From Odontocerum albicorne (lineage: Eukaryota > Arthropoda > Insecta > Trichoptera > Odontoceridae), in assembly GCA_949825065.1 (NCBI GenBank), contig OX463859.1, positions 17,689,220 to 17,753,219 of the forward strand: a DNA stretch of 64,000 bases, read 5' to 3'. The notes beneath the pieces were generated by a model. The model was not told the DNA's origin. It saw nothing but the letters and a program-made list of their open reading frames with translations, and ran no database searches. The translations under genes and the position numbers were made by a program. Positions 11,001 through 23,000 of the stretch are shown here, in pieces (the first letter of the stretch is position 1; each line of letters opens with the position of its first letter).

Positions 11001-14000
11001 ATGAACACTACACATATATGATTATATATGAACACTACACATATAAACTACACTCGACCTAAAACCGAATGTGGTACTATCACATATCAGATAATCTACA
11101 AAGGTTTTTCCATAGTTCGTCTTGCCTTGGTAAGGTTACTGTGGTTTTCTCACAAATATGTTTTTCTGAACATATGCAGATGTGAAGAAGTACCTAACCT
11201 AATGGCCTAAGTCACCACTTTCCTGTCTTAACACTTTACTTATATATATTATATTTATTTTGTAAAATGTTTAATCCGTTAATTACAGTGGGTTCGAATC
11301 CTGAGCTGGAGCGTTCTTGAGGAAAGTCTGCTCTCTAAACGGTACTTTTTAAGTTGTTAATTTTTGTTAAAAAAAATTATCACCTTTTTGCATAAGTGCA
11401 TTTATTTGTTCCAGCTTTGTCTTTATGCCAGACTATGCACCTCAAATTACTAATATATTTCAAAATAATACTTTATTATTTAAAAAATATCTCTATAGGT
11501 ACATCTCCCTTTATTAATTTTAATATCTTCTATTTCAGAGGACTCATCTTTTCAATTTTCTTCCCTATAATCCAGATGTTAGCTTTCTTACTTTCTGTTG
11601 GACATGACATCAGAGTCATTCATCTGGCCATTGTAAATGAGGAAGTTCCCAACTGGGAACAGTGTGCCAATGAATCTCTAATCACCGCCGCATACCATCC
11701 TGAAGATTACACCTGTCATTATAATAAACTTAGTTGTCGATATATAGATTCACTGGATGACAGTATATTTGTCAAGGTAAGATCAAAATAATTTTAATTT
11801 GTCAATAATTAAATCTTCTATATTTGTAGTCAAAGTTAATTCATAATGCAGAACTATTAAAACTGGGGCTGCCTTTTAAGATAGCAGTTTAAAAATTTGT
11901 CATATTTGCCCTCCTAAAAGATAAGCATGGAAGATCATTGTATACCAATGAACATAATCTATGGAAAGCTCTGTAATCCAAAGAGATCTTCAAGTCAGTG
12001 TCTTTTTTTCAAAGATGTATGTAAAAGAAACCTAAAAGATTTTTAAATGGACGCGGATGAAAGGAAGTATTTTGCTTAAGAATGTCGAAATTGGAGAGAG
12101 ATGCTCAATATCGGAAAGGTGGTCCATAATAATAATTGGTTAAGGGAGCTGGAAGAGAAGTAAACATTACAAGCATTCAATCGCCTTGAGAGGCTCTTGG
12201 TCCATCTCAGAGGTGCAATGTCTATGCTTGAATGTCCAGGTCGAGGATTGGTGTACATACTCGTAGTAACAAGAAAAAATAGAACTCAAAACTGCCTGAG
12301 ACTTAGAATGAATTCCGCATCTCCATTGTCTCTTGTTGATGAATGGCTGCCATGAGATGAATCAAAAAAATTATAAAAAAGAAGTTATAAGCTTATTATT
12401 ATTAAAAATATAAATATAACATTTTAAAATTCTTATAATTTTTTAAAATCATTGCATTGGGATGATATTGTTTTTATTAATGACTTATTTGTAACTTATT
12501 TACTTTTCTAACAATATGTATTGCATTTAATATACAAGGTTAATGTTAGAAAGATAATATTTATAAAGCTTTAAAGAGAAGCAAAGCTGACTCTTCATTA
12601 TGGAATATTAGTCTCAACAAAAGGATATGCAAGTGATACATGGATGTGGTAAAAAAGTGATGAAAGTAAATAGAAAAGAGACCATTGAGTAGAATGTGTG
12701 GGAAAACAATGAACGACAGAATAAGGAATTGACATAAAGAAAAAGCGCAGATTGAAAGAAGACGCAGTGCTTCAAATTAAAAATAGAGCATTGAGATGGT
12801 TTGGCCTCGTGGAAAGAATAAAGCATTAAAGATTTGCAGAAACAGTCTACACAAGTCGTACAGAGAAGAAATAGATTAATTTATTATATTGCATGTCTTA
12901 TTTATCTTGAATTCAATTCCCAATAGTGTTAAAAAGTCTTCATTAAATTAAAGGACCATTGGGGAGAGTTGGATTTAATAATGTTTTATAAATAATTTGT
13001 TTGTGTTATTACTATTCTGATAAAGAGAAAATATAGTTGCGCTATCAATATTCTTCTTTTGCAGTATTACTATGATGATTTAAATGAAGCCTTAGATGCT
13101 GTCACCAGAGGCAAAATGATCGGAGCCCTGTACGTGCCCAGCAACTTCTCAGAGAGCCTTTACTTGCGTATTGAAGAAGGAAATTCTGATAATTTGGCTA
13201 TTGAGAACAGCTTCTTGAATATTTATATGGATACTAGCAGTAAGTATTTATTCGTAAAATAACTAATAAATACAACTTCATATTTATCTCCTTAATTATA
13301 GATACATATGTCATATTTTTAAATGTATTTTGAAGGAACTTTTATTAACTTACTTGTTAATAAACACCTCTCAAATGTCTTTCATTATTCACGTCTGCCG
13401 AAAACCATGAGCCATCACATAAATAAAAAAAACTGCTTGGTGAGTTAAATTTTACATACATAAAAGGACCTGAATTCTGGAATGATTACTTCTTCTCTCA
13501 TAAAACTTCTAACAATTTCATTTTAGCCTACTACAAACTTCTTTTCTTGAGATGTTAAACAGTTGCCTTAGTATTTCTATATTGGCTCAAATACCACTAA
13601 TGGATTGGTTTTTCAAACTTTGCCTCTTTGCATTCAAATCCCATAATTAGAGTTTGTACTTCTTCCTTTTCCCTCAGTTAAAATTTCTCCAACTATCTTC
13701 TTTCACTCTTCTTTGGTCTACCTCTTCTTCGCTCTCCATTCATTTCAGACACTTATGATATATTAGTTTCGTAAGTCTTTTGCATGTCGACAGACCATCT
13801 CAAGATTCCTATTTTAATTTTACTTATATAGTATCCATCTCTAACAAACAGTTATCCTTTATTTAATAATTTCTTAATACGTTAAACGTTGAAACCAAAA
13901 GAACTTAATAGAGATATTAACAGTATTCATGTTACCTGTCAATTCATGGCATTTTCTAAGTAATAATAATTTTCATTTAAGATTTTCAGATTGTTAACTT

Positions 14001-17000
14001 TGTCAAGAAGAAGATGTACGACGACTACAGGGATTTCTCCACATCCCTTAGTACAGATTGTGAAGCCCCCAAGAAGCTAGGACAATCCCCTGTACACTTC
14101 AATGACCCCATCTACGGCTCCGCAAAAGCTTCCTATACTGAATTCATGGCACCTGGACTTATGGCAACGTAAGTAAAAATAGTTTTATTTTTATTCAAAA
14201 GAAAATATGTATCTTTTTTTATGCCACTCAGACCTCCATGGCCTAGTTTGTAAAAAAACCCGCCCTTCAGACCGGGGATTGCCGGCTTGTTTCCTGTAAG
14301 AACTCAGGTTTAGTTAAAAGATTCCAGCTTACTTTTCACTTACGGCCTCTTTAATATTTTTCGGATAGGTAAGGAAAGATTGCAATATGGTAATATGCCC
14401 ACCAGGCTGTACTGTGTAACATAATTAACTTCCCCCAATCTATGTGATCATCAGTTTACTTGAACCAGATGATACAACTCCCCAATTAGTCCAGTTCAAT
14501 ATCTTATTTTGTGAATATACGACATCTATTGATACATCTTTTACCCTTGGCTTTTGATGAGATGTATATAGAAAGTCATGCTTCTTACAATGCAAAACAT
14601 TCCTCAATTTCGATACTTTTAAACCTACTTCAATATTTGTGTAAAACTCCATTTCAGTTTTAGCTCTAGTGTAGAATTGGAGTTGCTTGCTAAATTAAAA
14701 AAAACTATACATCACGTGTTTCTCTGTATCTCTGTTTAAAATATAGTGAAACCCCGTTTTTATGTGCCCGGAATTCACGGTATTTGCGTTCAATTTTTAC
14801 AATCCCGTTTTATTTTAGTTTATTTAGTACCCGCTTTTACGTTTTTATTTCCCGCAATTTACGTTTCAAATATTTAAAATACAAATCAATTTATAAACAT
14901 ATTAATTAAATGCACGACAATTTAAAATATTTGAAATGAATATTAGGAAGCAGAAATATGTTGTTTCTATTTATAGACACGTGTGCACCTGCAGCGCTCA
15001 TGGTCAAGGTTATACGAGTCGTGTAATACGATGCAATTGGTGGGAAATTTTGCGAATCAGAGGCAGGCAGACTGTGTGATATATCTGATAAATCTGTGCT
15101 TGTGTTTTAAACGTGTCGGTCGTGTACATACAATTTCAATTGTCGTGTATTTCGTGTGTCAATTTACATTTTTTTCATTTCTTTTAATTTTTCGTTGCAT
15201 CCCTTAAAATAATGTCTCAGCAAAGAAAAACCTTATCGATTCAAGAGAAAAGGAAAATTCTCGAAAAAGTGAATAAACACGTTGGTTCACGTGTTTCGTT
15301 CGCGCGTGATTTGGGGATACCCATTACAACTTTGACTACGATAATAAAAAAACGCGAATCGTTTGAAAAAATTGCGATGCAATGTGGTCCCATGGCGAAA
15401 AAACGCACGTACACACGACCTTCAAAATACGATGAAATGGAAGAAATCCTTATAGAATGGTTTGTCAACTCACGTTCCAGCAATATGCAGTTTGTCAGCT
15501 CACGTTCCAGCAATATGCCAGTCAACGGTCCATTAATTCGAGATAAGGTCCTGCACATTGCGTCTCGATTAAATATCGAAGGATTTACTGCATCAAATGG
15601 CTGGATAGATCGTGTCAAGTAGAGGCACTCTGTGGTCTATAGATCAGTTTGCGGGGAATCTCGAAGTGTTGATTTGGAGATCGCTGAAGATTGGAAGCAG
15701 ACGAATGTTTCTACTCTAATTATGATGACATCTAAAGTTATGAATATCGATGGTGTAGTGGACAGTCACATCCATGAAAACTTATCCGATGAAGAATTAT
15801 CTGGTAAAGAAGAGGTAAACTTAATCCATCCAATTCCAACAAAAGAAGATGCTATGAGGCATATTGATGGCCTTAAAAGCTACTTTACTAGCATTGAAAA
15901 CGTACAAGACGAAACTTTCTTATCGATTTATAAGATCGAAAGAGCTGTAAACCAGCACAAAATTATGTACTAAACTGATTTGCGTGATTATCTAAACAAA
16001 AAATAATTTTAAATTTTTTTTTCTAGCCCCAAATCTACGTTTTCCCTCTAATTACGTTTTTTATCAGTCCCTTCAAAAACGTGAAAACGGGGTTTCACTG
16101 TAGTTCCAATCTAAATGTATACCTTCAGGGTATGTATCTTAACTCTATAAGACAAAATCATATATGGCATTTGACCATTTTTAAAAAAGTTGTTCTTACA
16201 ATCTAAATAATATTTTATAGTTTTTTTATTCAAGATCAATGATGAAATGGGCATGTGAGCTACCTGGAATTTCCTAGTGGACCAATGTGCAATTGGGCCA
16301 AAATATTTAGTAAATAGTTTTGAATTAAAAATATTTATGGACAAAAGACTTTATTTGATCAGCCGAAATGTAGAAACATAACAATTTGCTCAACTTTTGA
16401 TGAGGAAATTTAAATGAACATTGTAAGTAACTACAATTCGAGGACCACTATACTCGTATATGGTCCATAAGCTTCCAGCTGACCATGCTCATCGCATGGT
16501 CAAGTGATATTACAGTTTAAATTTGATAATTCTGTTTTAAGTAATATGTCAACTAGAGCCGATAGAAGACGTTTTGTTTTGTTATATCCTGAAATGTTAA
16601 AAATTAAATATTACGTGATTATCAAGTTTATTTCAAAAGAATGGAAAGCCCAAGAGAAATTAAATGATGCTGTCTATGGATAATTTTTCTTTTTGTTTTG
16701 CTCTGCATTTTTTTCTGATCCACCTTCTTTACTAATGCTCTCGTTCCTTATTCTGCCATACATTATTTTTAATTCTTCTTAATGCTCTCATTTCTACTGC
16801 ATTTATCTTACTTTCATCACTTTTTTGCCATGTTCAAGTTTCACTTGCATATCATAATGTTGGAACCAAGATTCCATTATGAACAGTCAGCTTTGCTTCT
16901 CTTGAAATGCTTTTCAAGCACATGAAACTATTCTTTCTTTATATCCTCATTCCTAATTTTGTCAAACATTTCCAGCAACAATGCAAAGAATTATAAATAT

Positions 17001-20000
17001 GTAACTTATAAAAATGATGATATATGACTAAAAACCTTCTATCTTTCTTTCCTTTTGTTGCGGTTTAAATGGTAACCTATTTGCAGCTTTCCTAATCCTT
17101 CCTTCCACAGTGCTTTGGTTCCTGGAAAACATTGTAGCAAACAGGTATTCTAAAAAGAATAATTGCCACGTGGCAATAAGCCTGCCTTGAAGAAGACGTT
17201 ATGGCACTAAACCAAGTTGTAATTGTATACTACAAAAGTGTAGTTCAATTACAATATTATTAAATATTCTAATACGGAGTTTTACAAAGTTAAAACTAAA
17301 GCCATTCTTTTTAAGATACAATTTAGGGAAAAGTTCTCTTTTCATATTTTCAACTTTTGGTAAGCCTTAATTTAAACTTATTTTTTTTTTTTCAGAATAC
17401 TGTTCTTCTTGGCTACCACAGCAACTTCTAACCTGATGATTGCCGACAAGCTGGAGGGAGTCTGGGACAGGATCGTGGTGGCCGGAGTCCACAGTTCGGA
17501 GATACTCATCGTGCATGTTGTCATACAGTCCATAGTCATCATTTTCCAGGTTACTTTTTTTAAATGCATACCTTTAGTGACACCTTGTTTACATGTGAGC
17601 TCTTCTGCTCGAATTGGTAACAAATATTCACCATGTGTTTTTTTTGTGACGAGTACTGATTTGAATCAAGTAGACATATACATGCAAAAATTATCAGGAT
17701 TCTAACCCAGTTTCCTAGCAATCGTAGCTACTCACCATGTTAATGATAAATTTTGCCATCAAATGTAGTCTACATTACCGCATCCGACGTCAGTCAATCT
17801 TTTCAACTTTTCCTATAAAGAATTATAAAGTATACTTGATGATTAACCATGCATGTTTTCAAAGTTTCTGATCTGTTATATAACTGTTATGTTATAAAAC
17901 GGTGCTTCTGTGTAAAATATTCACGGGGTTAAGAAATGATTACTCCTATAAACACATTTTATATGCGAAGAGCAAGATCTGAGAATAAATATTGCAAAAT
18001 CCAAAGAAATCGTAATAGAAAACTGTGAAAGTAAAATTAAATACGATATATAGGTGAATAATGAAAGATTGAAGCCAGTTGAGGAATTTTGCTATTGAGT
18101 AGTATTAGGTGATGGAAGAGGTAAAAGGGATATCAAATGGCATATAGTGATAAGAAACAAAGTTAAGAGGGCACTAAAACATATATATTAGAACTGGACA
18201 GTATCAATATCTGCTAAAATGATAGTCTGCAATAGTATTTTGGCACAAACTTTGTTGTATGGGAGTGAAACGTGGACCTGGAAAAAGACTAAAAGGAGCT
18301 GAATAAATACTGTAGAAATGTCTGCTTTGATATGAATACATGTAGTGACAATGTATAACAGAATAAAGTGATTAGGGATGAATATGAACTTAAAGTTAAT
18401 GTGTTGAGTAAGATGAAGAAGAGCACACTGAGAGTGTTTAGGCATGTGAAACAAATGAATGAAGAAAGACTAACAAAACAGATATACAGTGCAAATATGA
18501 GTGAACGGTGCGTGAGAAAAAGACCAAGGAAAGTATGGTTGTATCAAGTTAATGATATTTGGAAAGAAGGAAATGTAGAAAGTCAAAGAAATCGTAAATG
18601 TTGTATGAGAAAATATATGATATATATGAAAGGGGCTCAGAATAGGTGTCGAGATAAAAAATCTGGTGATTTGTCCTCTTTGTCTATCCCGACAGAGATA
18701 TGGCGTCATAGTATGTATGTATGTAATTAAATTCTATATTAATTTCTGAAATAAAAGATCGCACAACAACAATACCACCTGACACATCAACTGACAGCTG
18801 AATATCAAAACTATAAAATCTTCTATTATTTATTCAACACAACATGTATCAGTAGGTATGCTATTCATCACTTCCTTTCGAATCAATATCAGAATCTGAT
18901 TCATCTTGAGCCATCATTATCTTCATTATCCCATAATATATCGTCTTCTAAGCCAAGAGCGTTGGTGATGTAACATTATTTTTAAATGAGTGCTACACTA
19001 TTCTTTCTGGGATTAGTTTCCAAACTGTTGATAACCATTCTACCAATTTTTATATCGACGCTTTCTTAATTTTTCTGGAAGTCCTGAACCTGGAAAGACT
19101 GAAACCCTTTTTATAAAGTCTGGTTACCAATGAGAATCGAACCTGCAACGAAAGATAGACATCTTACCATCTAAGCCACTTAGGTCATATTTATATTAGT
19201 TTTTTTTGCTGCTTGTATAATTTATTTGAAAATCTATGAGCTAATGCAAAATGATTACTTAAAATTTCAATCTATTAACATCCAAATTACTAACAAGATA
19301 CTACCTGTATAAAAAATGGTATCGGCATAATTTAATTTGCTTTTTAATAAAACAAAGTTCAATTTAAAAGCAAAGTTCGACTTAAAATATGAATAAAATG
19401 AAATATTCTTTAATATTACTAATCTAAAAAATAATGTAAATAATGCCTGGCATGCAATACCTTGCATAGTAGGGTAAATGTGTTGGAAAATAATTATTCA
19501 TAACTCCACTGATCTAAGCAATATTATGATGTGTTTTAACCCTTCCTGTCCTGTGATGTGTAACTAGTACACATTGCTTCTAAAAACTTTAATATCTCTA
19601 TAAATATAATAAATACTGGGTTCAGATTTTAGGTATTCCTCCTTAATACATTTACGCATTGAATGAAAACAATAATATTAATAATAATTAGCACTTATCG
19701 GCCACATCGGAGATATTTTGTGAAAATCGGGAATAAATTCACCAATACAATCAAACATGTGCCAGTGTGTGACGTTGGTATATTCATTCTAAAAAACCGC
19801 TATGGGTGAGGAAGCGACGCTATTCACGACTCACTCTCCCTCTACTTCGGTATATGGGAACAGAAGGAATAGAATCTCAGTTCGCTCGCTTCTCTCGCTC
19901 AGTAGCCAGCGGAATTTTGTTCGATGTGGTCGCTTTGCCCGTTTTGTGAACGTCGTCTGATGTTTTTTTTCATGTTTTCAGCAATTAAATTTCAATTATT

Positions 20001-23000
20001 ATCACTTTTGACTTCAAATTTAATTAATTTAAGCGATTGGCTATGAATATTCTTATTTTTCCAATTTTAAATCGCTCATTTTTACATGTGTATTGAATAC
20101 ACAACACCGGAACAGGCGGATTTTTTTAGCACAGGAAGGGAAAGGTTAATATATTGTAATACATTCCAATCATACGATTATATCTGTCAGTTGGCAAAAA
20201 TATATAGCTATTTGCTTACACTAATTGATCCTCAAGTGCTCTTGCTTGTAAAGAAATTTAAAAGGATAAAAATAAACTAAAAATCCCTGAAAAATTTTAC
20301 TCTTAAATAAACAATGTCCGTACAGTAAAGACAAAAATTCAAATGAAATTTTTATTTCCAAAAATATTTGAACAGTATAGAGTTGGCTAAGTTATTTTTT
20401 TTTCTATTTCTACATACATATCTTTATAACATTGAACCCCATTATGTAATGTCTGCCTTACATTAATGCTTCATTCAGTGTTTGGGTCAGCATTCAAAAT
20501 AAAATCAGTATTTGGGTCAGCATTCAAAATAAAATCATAAACAATATTCAGTGTTTGGGTCAGCATTCAAAATAAAATCAGTGTTTGGGTCAGCATTCAA
20601 AATAAAATCATAAACAATATTCAGTGTTTGGGTTAGCATTCAAAATAAAATCACAAACATCGTCGACTTTTGCAATTAATATTGATAGCTCATCAAATGT
20701 GATTCTTTCATGGGGACAAAATTTTACTAAAATTATACCATTCTACTAAATTACATTATATCATTCCACTAAAAGGTTCAGGGATGTAAAATACTCTGAA
20801 AACTGTAACTTTCTGACCCATAGGAAGAGAGCTCAAAAATGTAGTCAGACATTATTCTTCTCAGACGGTTGATCATTTTAGAGAAAATCATCATAAAAAA
20901 ATGCTTAATATTTTCTTAGTAGTCATGATAATTATTGGATTAATTCAGTGTTTCCCAAAACTTGCAACTTGCTCATACCATTTGACTCAAGTAATTAGGT
21001 GTAGGGAAGTTATTGTGTAATTGTTGCACAATATGGCTTAATTTTTTTGTATCAGCTGCTGCCAAGCATGTTCATCACTGATCGCTCGCTTCGACTCTAT
21101 TTGTGTTGCACTACAGATAAAGCAAACATTTTTAAAAAAGTTCGACTACTCACTGCCATGGGGACACGTGTCACAGCTTGAGAAACACTGGAGCAGTTTA
21201 TTAAAATGCAAAATAAATCATGAATTATTCATGATTAATTATGTCTAAGTATTCATTATTGACAGATGTTAGTTAAACTGAAAATTATATTTTTAGTATA
21301 AGATAAAATAATTAATTTCTATCCACTAAATTGAATTATATATTTTAATTTATCAAGAGGGAGTCATATTATTTCTGTCCATCGAATATGCAAATCTACT
21401 TTGAAGATTGATTCGTAAGCATATTTTAGATCTCATTAATTGATCAAGAAAATTAATTGAGACACACTCTAAATCATTCATCAATTTCAATAGATAAATA
21501 AATGTTTTAATTGGTCAACCCCATGGATTTTTTATGACTGATACTGATATTACACAAAAAAAACATGTGTTACCCCTGAAAAACACTTGTGACATATAGT
21601 CCTGGACTTTCAAACAAAATTGGTTCCGGAAAATATGTATGCAATTTAAATGTACGAAAGTAGAGGAATATAAAAAAATATTGAAAGGTGGAATTTCAAA
21701 TATTTATTTTACAATGGAAACAGTATTCATGAATGCAAAATATAACACTAAACTAGTTACAGAAACATTTTATAATAAAGTTAAGGAGGCATTTTAGTAC
21801 TACTATCAGGTATATTCTTTATAGTAAACTTCTCAAGAGATAGTTGAATAATATCCTTATTTTTCTTGTCTTGATAGATAGTTACATAGCATGCTGTCTC
21901 TTTGATTTGTCCTATATACTTTTGATATACCAGGTGTGTACTTATGAAACCGGAATTTACTCGTAGATGGCTCTAGTTGTCAATGTCTGTCAAACCTTGT
22001 CATTGGCGCCTTTTTTGTGTTTACATTTCTCAAAGATTTTTAACTCACAACAATGCAAGTTTAATACAACTACATCTGTTTTCATAGCGTTGAACATGTC
22101 TGTTTTTGTGCCTGAAAACTACAATTTGCGGACAGCATTGATTTTCTGTTACCATTTAAAGAAAACTGCTGCAGAATCGCATCGAATGCTTGTGGAAGCT
22201 TACGGTGAGCATGCTCTTGGTAAATCACAGTGCTTTAAAAAATTCAAAATTGGTGATTTTGACATGAAAAACGAAGAACGTGGAAGACCACCGAGAAAGT
22301 TTGAAGACGCCGAATTGCAAGCATTGTTGGGTGAGGGTGACGCTCAAACACAACAACTCGCGGATCAATTAAATGTGACACGAGAAGCCGTCTCCATACA
22401 TTTGAAAGCCATGGAAAAGATCCAGAAGGTGGGAAAATGGGTTCCACATGAACTGAAGACCAAATCGCTATGGACGGAAGACAATGCTCTGTGTTTGGTG
22501 GGATCAGAAGGGTGTTATCTATTATAAGCTGCTAAAACCTGGCAAAACCTTTAATACTGAACGCTACTGACAACAAATGATGGATTTGAACTAAGCATTG
22601 TGTGAAAAACGACCATAATATCAAAAGAGGCAACACATATCCTCAGTGAGATACAGGCAAAAGCCTAGTTTACTGGGGATACGACAAATGAAAGGCAACA
22701 AACCCAGATCCATTAAAATTGTATGTCCAAATTAAATTACCTGTTGTTTTTTCACAAATTATGTATATTTCTTGTCATGTGTAATAATAAATAAATAAAT
22801 AAATAAATTTTAAAAAAGTAATTTTGCTTCATGATAATGCACCATCGCACACAGCAAAACCGGTCAAGGAAACGATTAAAGCGTTTAGTTGGCAAATACT
22901 TTCACATGCGGCTTACTTACCAGACTTGGCTCCATCCGATCACTACTTATTTGTATAGATGGGACACGCACTTGCTAAGCAGCGATGATTGGTTTGCCTG

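Noticed and set aside
15632..15973. Separate 113-codon gene downstream of the pogo HTH
   Set aside because: It is the frameshifted, internally deleted remainder of the same pogo transposase, inside the same inverted repeats.
21967..22527. 186-codon ORF starting MALVVNVCQ as a host gene
   Set aside because: Its N-terminal part is the mariner 5' leader; the transposase begins at about 22096 and the frame is truncated by a deletion.
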